Positions 45,908-54,499 of a stretch of DNA of 64,000 bases are shown piece after piece. Position 1 is the first letter of the stretch. The number at the start of each line of letters is the position of its first letter. A program made the position numbers and the translations under genes. The stretch covers positions 1 to 64,000 of the forward strand of contig NC_016630.1 of NCBI RefSeq assembly GCF_000163895.2. The letters are read 5' to 3'. Origin of the DNA: Filifactor alocis ATCC 35896. Its GTDB lineage: Bacteria > Bacillota > Clostridia > Peptostreptococcales > Filifactoraceae. The notes under the pieces were generated by a model that saw only the letters and a list, made by a program, of their open reading frames with translations, did no database searches and was not told where the DNA came from.

Positions 45908-46155
45908 TTTGTCAACATAAAGTGGTAGAGAGGAAGTAAGCGAATGCAGGCGATACTTCCTCTTTGATTTTTTGGATAGAACCGATGTGTTGAATCTGAT
46001 GTTTGACTGAAACAGAAAGAAATAAAAAGGAAAAGTAGTCAAGACGACGATGACTCAAAAGAGTGTTCTGAAACTCCCGTTTTTGGAAAATATGATTTGC
46101 TTACTTCCAAAGATTGGAATACAATATTATCATATTGGTAAGAGGAGAAGATAGT

Positions 46156-46608
46156 ATGGTTTTTGACGGACAAAATGATGTTGCAATTTTCAAAATAGGA
46201 TACATGGAAGATCATACCGGAAAATTTGATGAAAGACTTGAAAAGTGTGGAATAACTGTTCATTATGAAACAGAACCTCCTCGGGGCGACGGTATTTATT
46301 CTGTTATTCTAAGTGGGAATCAAAAACTTCCGTTTTGGATATATGATCGGGATATTATTTTGGTAGGAGAAGACTTCATGATAGTAGAAAGTGTTCAGTA
46401 TGATACATTTGAACCGATTTCAACTGTTATGATTGACATCAAAAAAGCAAGATATGCAGATTTCAAAGAATGGTATCCGGATATTTGTGTTACAAAGGAT
46501 GGAATAGAGTTGGACAATCGATTCCACAAAGTGAAAAAAATGATTTTAAAGAACACCTGTGATTTAGAGTGGATAGACTTATCGACTGGAATTGGAACAA
46601 CAAAGTGA
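46156..46608 (+). CDS. Small acidic protein of unknown function
   Basis: 150 residues, no family recognised. Alternating strand pattern (VAIFKIGYMEDHTGKFDERL; FWIYDRDIILVGEDFMIVES) with an acidic bias. ATG 46156 chosen because aagaggagaag lies just upstream; an in-frame ATG at 46114 has none. Its size, charge and neighbours fit the immunity-protein type; this is inferred from context only. Confidence 0.6.
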   Translation: MVFDGQNDVAIFKIGYMEDHTGKFDERLEKCGITVHYETEPPRGDGIYSVILSGNQKLPFWIYDRDIILVGEDFMIVESVQYDTFEPISTVMIDIKKARYADFKEWYPDICVTKDGIELDNRFHKVKKMILKNTCDLEWIDLSTGIGTTK

Positions 46609-46919
46609 GAAAATCAAATGGAATATGGTAAGAATGTCAGGACACTTCAAATAAAGAGCAAGACAATCACTTGATTGTTAGAGTAAGATATTAGTAGCAA
46701 ATAACGGTTTATGTTCTATTTCTTCTGATGTTCCGGTTCATCCATAACCAATCGATATCATTTCAGTTTCTATTGTGAAACAGCAACACAGTTTCGTATG
46801 GAACACATTTGCAGAGAATAAGAAAGAGATAGTTTAAGTTGACAAAGGAGTTTCAAAAAGGCAAAAACAGATTACGTGAGATTGGATTATGGTCAAACGA
46901 AAAGGTTTGGGAGGATGAA
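46609..46919. other. Gap in the immunity-type cluster
   Basis: About 310 bases without a convincing gene. A reading frame in phase with the next gene starts at a TTG at 46839 but has no ribosome site. Nothing else seen. Confidence 0.45.
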
Positions 46920-47477
46920 ATGAATTTAATCGCAAGCATTGGTAAGAGTGCAGAAAACAAAACAGTAGGAAGAATCGGAGGGAATCTACCTTGTTTATTT
47001 CTTGATAGAGAAAGTGAAATAGAAGGATATCGGTTCTATATGATGTTTCAAAATCCGGACAATCATGAAGAATACTTTTCTATCTTTGTGCCGGAAGATT
47101 ATGGTGTTATGATTGACAACAATACCTATCCCAATTGTTCGGTAAAGGTCTTTTCTCATCGTTTTTCAAAAGAGAGTGACAACACAAACTATACCTTGAA
47201 GGGTATCAAGAAATCATTTCTTACCGGATATTCTGAGGTGGATGACAATACCTTTGATTTTTTCACAAAATCGAGATTCCCTCAATTGATACAGGAGGAA
47301 TCGTATGATACGGAGAAATTAGAGAAAGAGGGATATGAGTTTTTTGTTCAAATAGATGAGGATTATTACACAGAAGATTTGATAAATGAGAATTATATCT
47401 TCGGTTACGGAGCATTGTACTTGTATCGACATTCTGAAAATGGAACTGTGATTGCTGGTTTTTGGCAATATTCATAA
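46920..47477 (+). CDS. Protein of unknown function (immunity-type cluster)
   Basis: 185 residues, not recognised. Contains GNLPCLFLDRESEIEGYRFY and a run of aromatic and acidic residues (QIDEDYYTEDLINENYIFGY). ATG 46920 has gggagg 5 bases upstream. A TTG at 46839 would add 27 residues (KGKNRLREIGLWSNEKVW) and cannot be excluded. Cytosolic, no signal peptide. Confidence 0.6.
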   Translation: MNLIASIGKSAENKTVGRIGGNLPCLFLDRESEIEGYRFYMMFQNPDNHEEYFSIFVPEDYGVMIDNNTYPNCSVKVFSHRFSKESDNTNYTLKGIKKSFLTGYSEVDDNTFDFFTKSRFPQLIQEESYDTEKLEKEGYEFFVQIDEDYYTEDLINENYIFGYGALYLYRHSENGTVIAGFWQYS

Positions 47478-47541
47478 TCATAATGTTGCAACATTACAAT
47501 CTGTACAAAAGATATGTTCGACAGAGAATAAAAGGATAGTG

Positions 47542-47715
47542 ATGTCTGAGAATACTTTGGGAATATCATGTATGGTTCTATCGGAGAGGGTAGATTTCTG
47601 CCAAAAATGTTTATCAATTGATGAGATGGAACAAAATCATGACAATATAAAAATAAATTTACTTGTAATAGAGATTTGTATGAGTAGAAACATTAAAAAA
47701 GATGATTTGAAATAA
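47542..47715 (+). CDS. Possible small ORF, 57 residues
   Basis: ATG at 47542 follows an aaaaggata site and encodes MSENTLGISCMVLSERVDFC and a charged tail to 47715. The frame fills the gap between two genes of the cluster and ends 10 bases before the next start. No similarity known. It may be coding or chance. Confidence 0.3.
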   Translation: MSENTLGISCMVLSERVDFCQKCLSIDEMEQNHDNIKINLLVIEICMSRNIKKDDLK

Positions 47716-47725
47716 GGAGGAAAGT

Positions 47726-48520
47726 ATGGGAATTTTTAAAAATCCGTTTGGGAAGAAGAACAAAAAACCGGAACAGAAAGGACAACTGGTTTTGTCAATG
47801 CCGATGTTTCAAGGTGACAGTTCGTATTCAGCAGATAAAGTGATACAGGATTTACAATCTTATTGGGGGCTGAAAGTGGATGAGATAGAACATAGTGATA
47901 CGACAATATCATTCAACATTGATGGGGAGGTTATTGTGATTGGATTGATACCTGCACCGATACCGGATGAGGAATTTGAATCCATGTACAGCTACTCCTA
48001 TCTTTGGGAAGATGCAGAACAAGAAATCAAAGAGCATACACAACATGCAATCGTATCTATATTGGGCAGCAGCACATCTGCACTCAAACGGTATTCCATC
48101 TTGTCCAAAGTCAATGCCTCTATTTTAAGAACTTCCGAAACTGCAATAGGGGTATATCAAGGAGCATCGACATTACTGCTTCCAAAAGATTTTTATATCG
48201 ACCTTGCAGATTTGTTATTAGAAGATTTATTACCGGTTCAACTTTGGGTTTATATCGGAATCATCAACAACAATGACAAAACCGGTCTGTATACCTACGG
48301 AATGAAAGAATTTGGAAAGTCTGAGATAGAAATCATCGATACTTCGATGGAATCTGATGACGCATACGTTTTTTTATTGACAGTCCTTCAATATATCATA
48401 GAACAGGATGTGACATTGGAACATGGAGAAACGATAGGACTTACCGAGGACCAAAAAATCAAAATTACAGAATCAAAAGCAATTTATTTGGACGGCAATT
48501 CCTTAAAACTGGAGTTGTAG
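47726..48520 (+). CDS. DUF4261 domain-containing protein
   Basis: 264 residues. After a basic N-terminus (FGKKNKKPEQKG) the sequence shows LVLSMPMFQGDSSYSADKVI, the DUF4261 mark VIGLIPAPIPDEEFES, and HAIVSILGSSTSALKRYSIL. The family is found next to toxin or immunity genes and in type VI or ESX-like loci, but its molecular role is not known to me. ATG 47726 follows aaggaggaaagt, a strong site. No toxin is adjacent. Confidence 0.8.
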   Translation: MGIFKNPFGKKNKKPEQKGQLVLSMPMFQGDSSYSADKVIQDLQSYWGLKVDEIEHSDTTISFNIDGEVIVIGLIPAPIPDEEFESMYSYSYLWEDAEQEIKEHTQHAIVSILGSSTSALKRYSILSKVNASILRTSETAIGVYQGASTLLLPKDFYIDLADLLLEDLLPVQLWVYIGIINNNDKTGLYTYGMKEFGKSEIEIIDTSMESDDAYVFLLTVLQYIIEQDVTLEHGETIGLTEDQKIKITESKAIYLDGNSLKLEL

Positions 48521-48767
48521 GATAGAGCAGGAAAACAATAAAGTAAGAAAAAACAATGGGAAGAGATTACTCCTTTCTGACATCATGATGTAACAGAAAT
48601 CAATAGAAAGAAGTCACATTACTACAGAGTGGTGATAAAGGATGTCATAAAATTTAATGGAAAAAGAGATGTCAGTCAAGTAATTTGTGATATCTGCAAA
48701 TTCCGATACGGCATATAGGGGGCAAGCAATATGACAGAGCTGATAGATGGAATATTTGGGGGATACC

Positions 48768-49238
48768 ATGGAGATACGAAATGAAATAGAGAGAGTCATC
48801 AAAGAACATACACTGGATAGAAAAAGATGTTTTGAGTGTTCCAAGATGAGTTATCATTCTATTATCAAATCAATAGAACAAAAATTCACGAGAACAAATA
48901 ACATTCATTGGTCTAATATGGGGCAAGGATTCAAACGGAACTTTCTGTGTCAAATAATTGATGTATCAGAAGACTCTATGTGGGTTCAACAGTTGCCGAA
49001 GATCATATCATCTCATGACGATATGGTATATGTACTATTTGAAGATGTCATCCATTTTCAGCCGAAATACTGGATATACGAAATGGGTATTTCGGAGTTG
49101 ATTTGTATCATTGGAAATGTGAATGGGCTCAATGATTTTTATATTGTATCCAAAAAATTGGATTGGTTAATCAGTGAAAATCATGAAGACATCGTATCAT
49201 TTGTAGGGGATACACTTGATATTTCCTGCTTTGAATAG
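48768..49238 (+). CDS. Small cytosolic protein, DUF6756-like immunity type
   Basis: 156 residues. The end reads DFYIVSKKLDWLISENHEDI, a pattern I associate with the DUF6756 type found in immunity clusters; the match is from memory and moderate. A central KYWIYEMGISELICIIGN precedes. ATG 48768 follows ggggg at 7 bases; an in-frame ATG at 48747 has no site. No membrane or signal segments. Confidence 0.6.
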   Translation: MEIRNEIERVIKEHTLDRKRCFECSKMSYHSIIKSIEQKFTRTNNIHWSNMGQGFKRNFLCQIIDVSEDSMWVQQLPKIISSHDDMVYVLFEDVIHFQPKYWIYEMGISELICIIGNVNGLNDFYIVSKKLDWLISENHEDIVSFVGDTLDISCFE

Positions 49239-49382
49239 ACTAAATTTGTGATGACACAAACAATATGGATGGATATGGTTGAACGATAGGTTATCAGATA
49301 ACAACTTGACGTTGACATGGGTAATAAAATAAATTATTGTATAGAAAGAAATAATAAAATCAATATTAGGGAGGTAGTTAAA

Positions 49383-49889
49383 ATGGGATTGATTGCAAAC
49401 TATCAATATTTGAGTGATGAAAATTTAAAAGAATTAAAAGAGTTTTCCGGCAGTGAAGATGACCTTATGGAACAAGTGGAAGAGTGGAATGAAGAAGCAG
49501 ATATTTTGCTTGACATTGACAAAATGTGGGATGTTCTTCACTTTGTATTGACAGGGGTGGACAGTAGCGAGCCGATAGAAAATGACCCTTTGAGCGAAGC
49601 TGTTGTTGGAGTATCCGTTATGGAAGGAATCGAAAACTTTATCGCTTACACCGATAAGTCAAAAGTTGCAGACGTTCTATCCGCTTTGGAGGACTTTGAC
49701 ATAGAGTCTGCGATGGATGAATTCAGCATGGAAGATTGTAAAAAAGCAGACCTTTATCCTAATATTTGGGACTATGAAGAAGAGGAAGATGAGATTAAGG
49801 AAGAAATTACAGATTATTTTGAAGCGATGATAAATTTCTATCGAAAAATTTTGGAAACAAACGGCAATGTACTGGTTACCATTTATTAG
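49383..49889 (+). CDS. YfbM-family (DUF1877) protein
   Basis: 168 acidic residues. Begins MGLIANYQYLSDENLKELKE, and KMWDVLHFVLTG and DPLSEAVVGV are characteristic of DUF1877/YfbM. Function is not established; members occur in polymorphic-toxin immunity loci. ATG 49383 follows agggaggtagtt; a longer frame to 49317 starts in spacer sequence. Last gene of the immunity-type cluster; a terminator follows at 50031. Confidence 0.85.
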   Translation: MGLIANYQYLSDENLKELKEFSGSEDDLMEQVEEWNEEADILLDIDKMWDVLHFVLTGVDSSEPIENDPLSEAVVGVSVMEGIENFIAYTDKSKVADVLSALEDFDIESAMDEFSMEDCKKADLYPNIWDYEEEEDEIKEEITDYFEAMINFYRKILETNGNVLVTIY

Positions 49890-50030
49890 AAACGATAGAA
49901 CAAAAGAAAAAAACTATCGTTATCACCGAACAGGGAAAAGAACAAATAAGATTGTTTGAATAAGCAGTTTCCCGATTTAGAGATTGTATTCTTTGTGGCA
50001 ATATGAAAATAAAAATCAAATTACTTAAAC

Positions 50031-50059
50031 AAAAAAGTAGTATTGTAGCTACTTTTTTG
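50031..50059 (+). terminator. Rho-independent terminator
   Basis: Arms aaaaaagtag (50031-50040) and ctactttttt (50049-50058), 10 bp perfect. The right arm ends in a U-tract. It closes the immunity-type cluster. Confidence 0.85.
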
Positions 50060-50146
50060 CGTCTATAACCATTCAGTTGACTTTCTATTTGGTATGCATT
50101 AAAATATGTGGGTGAACTCACATATTTATTTTTTGGAGTAGATAAT

Positions 50147-50470
50147 ATGAATGACCAATCTTTCAGTGCGTATTTGCGGTCATTAAGAAAAAATCAAACT
50201 CCGATTTTGACTCAAGAGCAATTAGCTAAAGCAATTAATCGGAGCAGCATGATTGTCAATTAGTATGAAAAACGGGAAAATGTTCGTCAGTAAGGCGCGT
50301 TGTTGAAAAAATTATTTTCATATTAACCCGTACACCTGAGCAAGAAAATAAATTGTACACCCTGTCATCAGAAATATGCAAAAAGACACCTTGTCATATG
50401 GAATCTTCTTTTTTTGAATGTAGATCAATAAGAGTTATATTGGTATCTTCTGTCGAGGATTCATTCTAAA
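50147..50470 (+). pseudogene. Decayed XRE-family helix-turn-helix regulator
   Basis: ATG 50147 with ggag upstream opens MNDQSFSAYLRSLRKNQ and ILTQEQLAKAINRSSMIVN, a clear XRE helix-turn-helix start. The frame then meets TAG (50261-50263), reads YEKRENVRQ, meets TAA (50291-50293) and GALLKKLF, and after a frameshift near 50315 continues as RTPEQENKLYTLSSEICKK to a stop at 50468-50470. Restoring both stops and the shift gives a normal XRE protein with the PEE/Q helical tail. It lies directly before vsr-dcm, the usual place for a controller protein of a restriction-modification locus. The decay could leave the locus unregulated. Confidence 0.75.
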
Positions 50471-50500
50471 TTGACCTATCAGAACGGATTGGTAAGAATA

Positions 50501-50914
50501 ATGAGTAAAAAGACCAAAGAACAAATCAGTTTCAATATGCGCCGTGTCAAAAACAAAGATTCTGAAATTGAATTACTTCTTCGCAGAGAACTCCGGTCTC
50601 GTAATTTGTACTATAGAAAGAATGTGAAGACTATTTTCGGAAAGCCTGACATTGCATTTATAGGAAAGAAAATTGCAGTGTTTGTCGATAGCGAGTTTTG
50701 GCACGGCTACAACTGGGCTGAAAAAAAGAAAGAAATCAAGAGCAATCAAGAATTTTGGATTTCTAAAATCGAAAGAAATATGCAGCGCGATGTGGAAGTT
50801 AACGAACACCTACAATCGCAAGGATGGCTCGTCCTTAGATTCTGGGGGAATGACATTAAAAAAAACGTGACTACTTGTGCCGATATCGTTGAATCTGCAT
50901 TTAGGGAGAGATGA
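50501..50914 (+). CDS. vsr: Vsr-type very short patch repair endonuclease
   Basis: 137 residues. Nicks T:G mismatches that arise when 5-methylcytosine deaminates. Marks: GKPDIAF (catalytic Asp50), VFVDSEFWHGYNW (Asp63 and His68), QEFWISKIERNMQRD and GWLVLRFWG. Comparison with E. coli Vsr: D51 and H69 are matched, while H64 is replaced by Asp, as in many Vsr relatives. ATG 50501 is used; the ribosome site (ggtaag) is weak, and a TTG at 50471 is less likely. It ends 3 bases before dcm, so the two genes are coupled. Confidence 0.9.
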   Translation: MSKKTKEQISFNMRRVKNKDSEIELLLRRELRSRNLYYRKNVKTIFGKPDIAFIGKKIAVFVDSEFWHGYNWAEKKKEIKSNQEFWISKIERNMQRDVEVNEHLQSQGWLVLRFWGNDIKKNVTTCADIVESAFRER

Positions 50915-50917
50915 TTT

Positions 50918-52045
50918 ATGCTGTTTACAACAATTGATTTATGTGCTGGAATTGGCGGCATTCGGAAAGGTTTTGAATTGACAGGCCATTTTAAAAACTT
51001 GGTGGCTGCAGAAATCGATCGTTATGCTTGCTTAACATATCAGCATTTATACGGCGAAGATGCTGATAATGACTTGACAAGTGAAGAATTCAAAACCGCA
51101 TTAGAGGGGCTGCACTATGATGTTCTGCTTGCAGGATTTCCTTGCCAAACATTCAGTCGAGCAGGATTGGAAGAAGGCTTTAACAATGAACAGAATGGTG
51201 TTGTTTTTAATCATATTGCAGAAATCATCCAACGGACACGTCCAAGAGCTATATTTCTTGAAAATGTAGATAATCTTGTTCGACACGATAAAGGAAATAC
51301 TTTTCGTGTCATAATACATACTTTGGAAGAACTCTTAAACTACAAGGTTATAGGGGTCACTTATAATGATATCGGTGAACTCATTTATAATGGGAAAGAT
51401 TTTATTAGAAATTCTCGTAATTTCGGTATTCCTCAAAATCGTCCACGTACGTACATTATGGCATTTAATCGTCAACTCTATGGTGCGGATACACTCCTTG
51501 GAATTGGAAATTTACTTCCTACAGAAAAAAACAGGTATTTGTATGAAGATTTGAATTCGCTTCTTGAGTTCCGAGCCGAGCCAAAATACTATATGTCTTC
51601 GGGTTATTTTAACACACTCGTTCGTCACAGAGAGCGAGAGCGTAAAAAGGGAAACGGATTCGGATACCGTGTTGTTAATGAGCCTGGTATTGAACACCCT
51701 GTAGCGAATACAATAATGGCTACTGGTGGTTCCGGAAAGGAACGTAATTTGATTTATGATCCCCAGGAAGGTATTGCGGGAATGACTATACCTCCCAAAA
51801 GAACAGCATTAAATAATAGAGGTATTCGAGTTATGACACCTCGAGAATGGGGTAAATTACAAGGTTTTATTAATTATGCATTTCTTGATGAAGAAGGTGT
51901 TGATCATTTTTCATTTCCGTCTGAAGTTTCCGTTGCACAGCAATACAAACAGTTTGGAAATTCGGTTACTATTCCGGTGATAGAAACCATGGCGGAATTT
52001 ATGGTTGATTGTTTCACAGTTCTTGGGGATATTCCAAAAAAATAA
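50918..52045 (+). CDS. dcm: C5-cytosine-specific DNA methyltransferase
   Basis: 375 residues, complete. Motif I TIDLCAGIGGIRKGFE, catalytic Cys76 in AGFPCQTFSRAG (motif IV), ENVDNL (motif VI), NFGIPQNRPRTYIMAF (motif VIII), and QYKQFGNSVTIPV (motif X). The target-recognition region lies between about residues 190 and 300. Recognition sequence cannot be read from the protein. The partner restriction enzyme is not in evidence; Vsr lies directly upstream, and the ATPase operon starts 271 bases downstream. The methyltransferase may mark self DNA for the downstream operon, which is inference. Confidence 0.96.
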   Translation: MLFTTIDLCAGIGGIRKGFELTGHFKNLVAAEIDRYACLTYQHLYGEDADNDLTSEEFKTALEGLHYDVLLAGFPCQTFSRAGLEEGFNNEQNGVVFNHIAEIIQRTRPRAIFLENVDNLVRHDKGNTFRVIIHTLEELLNYKVIGVTYNDIGELIYNGKDFIRNSRNFGIPQNRPRTYIMAFNRQLYGADTLLGIGNLLPTEKNRYLYEDLNSLLEFRAEPKYYMSSGYFNTLVRHRERERKKGNGFGYRVVNEPGIEHPVANTIMATGGSGKERNLIYDPQEGIAGMTIPPKRTALNNRGIRVMTPREWGKLQGFINYAFLDEEGVDHFSFPSEVSVAQQYKQFGNSVTIPVIETMAEFMVDCFTVLGDIPKK

Positions 52046-52315
52046 TAAAAAATCTTGTTTATTAATGCTATTATATTTTATTCTCTTCTCTTTTTTAGAC
52101 GCGTACACTATGTCTATATTTTAAAATAGTGTTTAATATTAAAGGATATTTTAAATGTGCAATAGTTACTATATTTTTAAAATATTATTTATATTTAAAA
52201 AATATATTGATGAATATATAGAAAAATTGTTATTATATATAACAGAATTACACATTTTTGTATGTCTTATTACATTTTAGAAATAGATTTATATTTTTCA
52301 TACGGAGGGCACATT
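52046..52315. other. Extremely AT-rich spacer between dcm and the ATPase operon
   Basis: From about 52110 to 52260 nearly all bases are A or T, a local fall in GC compared with the flanks. No terminator with a clean stem or promoter can be named with confidence. This spacer may hold the operon promoter, or mark a junction of two modules that were joined. Confidence 0.5.
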
Positions 52316-52549
52316 ATGGCAAAGAATGAAACCAAACGTGAACGTTTTGTAAGACTTGCAGAAGTTCGTACAAATAAAATTATTGATATGCTGAAACTTC
52401 TCGGAAATTGTTCCAACACAGTGAACTATGAATATACTGACGCAGATGTTAAAAAAATTTTTGCTGCTATCGAACGTGAACTTAAAAACACAAAGGCAAA
52501 ATACAATGGTAGTGATTCTGTTAATGAAGAAAGATTCACACTAGAATAG
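52316..52549 (+). CDS. Small protein of unknown function, first gene of the ATPase operon
   Basis: 77 residues, mainly helical and basic at the start: MAKNETKRERFVRLAEVRTN, KIIDMLKLLGNCSN, then YEYTDADVKKIFAAIERELK. Similar small proteins occur in Clostridia, but I know no function. ATG 52316 follows acggagggcac, a strong site; an earlier in-frame start (52262) lies in the AT-rich spacer. It ends 18 bases before the ATPase, so cotranscription is likely. A DNA- or protein-binding accessory role is possible. Confidence 0.75.
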   Translation: MAKNETKRERFVRLAEVRTNKIIDMLKLLGNCSNTVNYEYTDADVKKIFAAIERELKNTKAKYNGSDSVNEERFTLE

Positions 52550-52567
52550 ATAAAGAGGTGACTGTGA

Positions 52568-54499
52568 ATGACACACATTAGTTGGCGTTTTCCTCCTCTC
52601 TCAGGTGGAACCCGGCAAGGATATACTAATAATGATATTGAAGTTTTCAAGGGGCAGGAACTTTTTGATAATCTCACAAGAGAGATTTGTCAGAACTCCC
52701 TTGACGCACATCTTGAGACTACTGATGCTCCCGTAAAAGTTGTATTTGAATTCAGACAAATTAATATGGCTCAATACGATGTTTTTTCTGAATACGGAGA
52801 ATGTCTTAAGGGCTGTCGCAACTATTGGGGTGATGAAATGGATGCCAAGCTGTCTCGTTTTGTCACCGGAGCCGAAACGACTCTACAGCAGGAAACCATT
52901 CCCGTATTGATTGCAAGTGACTACCATACCAAAGGATTAAGCGGAAGCCATAGCGGAAAGCTGTCATCTTCGTGGGAAGCCTTGACCGGATCGGATGGTA
53001 TTTCCGTTAAAAGTGACGAAAACAGTGCGGGTTCATACGGAATCGGGAAAAATGCACCTTTTGCATGCTCTTCGCTTAGTATGGTTTTCTATAACACACT
53101 TGCCGAAGACAATGAAAGTGCTTTTATCGGTGTTGCTCGTCTTGCCACTCTTCTGAACTCTGACGGAAAACCCACACAGCGTGTCGGAAAATATCAGAAT
53201 AACGATGAGGAAAACGAAATATGGAAACCCATCTTTGATACCGACACTAATGCATTCCGTGACTGCTTTACCCGTACCGAAAGAGGAACGGATGTAATTA
53301 TTGTCGGTTTTACACAGTCAAAAGATTGGGTAAAGAATATAACAAATGCTGTTCTCAAGAATTTTTTTGTTGCTATCAGTGAAGGTAGACTCATTGTGGA
53401 ATTAAAAGATTCTACCGAACATCACATGATTAATGCAGATACTCTGTCACGTCTTTTCTTTGATTTGTCAAACAACCAAGAGATGATTGCCACAACGCAG
53501 CTATATAAGGCGTTTACCACACCTGATTGCAAGGAATTTCTTGAAGTATTAGAACCGGATGATGTAGAGGTCTATATTAAGTCTGATAGCAGTTATAAAC
53601 GTACTATTGCCAATTTCAGAGCAACAGGAATGCTTGTCGGTACATACTTCAAGAGGATTTTCCAGCATTATGCGGCGGTTGTAATCGTTCGTGGTCAGAA
53701 ACTCGGAGAACTATTAAAGGATACCGAACCACCCAGACATAACAAATGGGATTACAAACAAATTGAATCTTCTGACAAAGAAAAGCGAACGCTTGCAAAA
53801 CGATCCATACAGGAAATTGATACTTTTGTACTGAACCTTTTGAAGGATCAATTCGAAATTGTCACCGAGGATACTATAGATGCGGCAGGTATTGGTGAAT
53901 ATATTCCTGACGATATTGATGGTCTTGGCGCTCATTCTGAAGGTGAAGACATCCTGAAAGTCAAAATCAAAATTGGTAAAATCATAACAAATCGCACACA
54001 ACGAGGTACTGCCACACAGAGTGCGGTGCAAGAAGAAGGAGCTGAGCAAGAAGGGGATGTACGCAACCATACTCATAATCCCAATCCGATGCCTCCGAAG
54101 CCTCGTCCTCCGAAGCCTGTTACTCCTGACCCGGATGATCCGAATCCACAGCCTGGTGCTACTCCCGGAAATGGTATAAAGACTGTAAATACTCCTAATC
54201 TTACGGCACAGAGAGCGTTCCCTATCAGTTGTTCTCAAGGACTCTATAAGATTGTAATTAAGCCTGCCGAAACTTATGAAAATCTATATGTAGAGTGCTT
54301 CGCGGTAGGTGAGGACAGTCGTTCTGATATCCTTGAAATGGAATCCTTTACCTATAACGGGAAGCGTATAAAAATTGCCGGTGGAAAGGCTGGACCTGTG
54401 AAGGTTGAGGTTGATACCACAGCAATGTTCTTCGTAAAATTTGTAAAGAAGGAAAAAATGAAACTCAGTGTTCATTTAACGGAGGTGGTTAAGAAATGA
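52568..54499 (+). CDS. GHKL-type ATPase with Pro-rich linker (putative defence protein)
   Basis: 643 residues. The N-terminal GHKL (gyrase/Hsp90/MutL) ATPase fold shows N-box EICQNSLDA (Glu39, Asn43, Asp46), G1 box SDYHTKGL (Asp118, Gly123), G2 box AGSYGIGKNAPF (155-161, with Lys161) and a downstream RGTDVIIVGF. No HisKA, TOPRIM or MutL C-terminal nuclease domain is present. A middle domain is followed by a Pro-rich linker (about residues 504-533, MPPKPRPPKPVTPDPDDPNP) and a C-terminal beta-rich domain (about 545-643). ATG 52568 follows agaggtgactgtga. The last 4 bases overlap the next gene. In dcm/vsr-linked defence loci such as those with Z1 and MutL-like proteins, GHKL ATPases act as sensors or switches; that is analogy. 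Confidence 0.85.
   Translation: MTHISWRFPPLSGGTRQGYTNNDIEVFKGQELFDNLTREICQNSLDAHLETTDAPVKVVFEFRQINMAQYDVFSEYGECLKGCRNYWGDEMDAKLSRFVTGAETTLQQETIPVLIASDYHTKGLSGSHSGKLSSSWEALTGSDGISVKSDENSAGSYGIGKNAPFACSSLSMVFYNTLAEDNESAFIGVARLATLLNSDGKPTQRVGKYQNNDEENEIWKPIFDTDTNAFRDCFTRTERGTDVIIVGFTQSKDWVKNITNAVLKNFFVAISEGRLIVELKDSTEHHMINADTLSRLFFDLSNNQEMIATTQLYKAFTTPDCKEFLEVLEPDDVEVYIKSDSSYKRTIANFRATGMLVGTYFKRIFQHYAAVVIVRGQKLGELLKDTEPPRHNKWDYKQIESSDKEKRTLAKRSIQEIDTFVLNLLKDQFEIVTEDTIDAAGIGEYIPDDIDGLGAHSEGEDILKVKIKIGKIITNRTQRGTATQSAVQEEGAEQEGDVRNHTHNPNPMPPKPRPPKPVTPDPDDPNPQPGATPGNGIKTVNTPNLTAQRAFPISCSQGLYKIVIKPAETYENLYVECFAVGEDSRSDILEMESFTYNGKRIKIAGGKAGPVKVEVDTTAMFFVKFVKKEKMKLSVHLTEVVKK

Noticed and set aside
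50501..52045. Complete type II restriction-modification system
   Set aside because: Methyltransferase and Vsr are present, but no gene nearby has a recognisable type II endonuclease.
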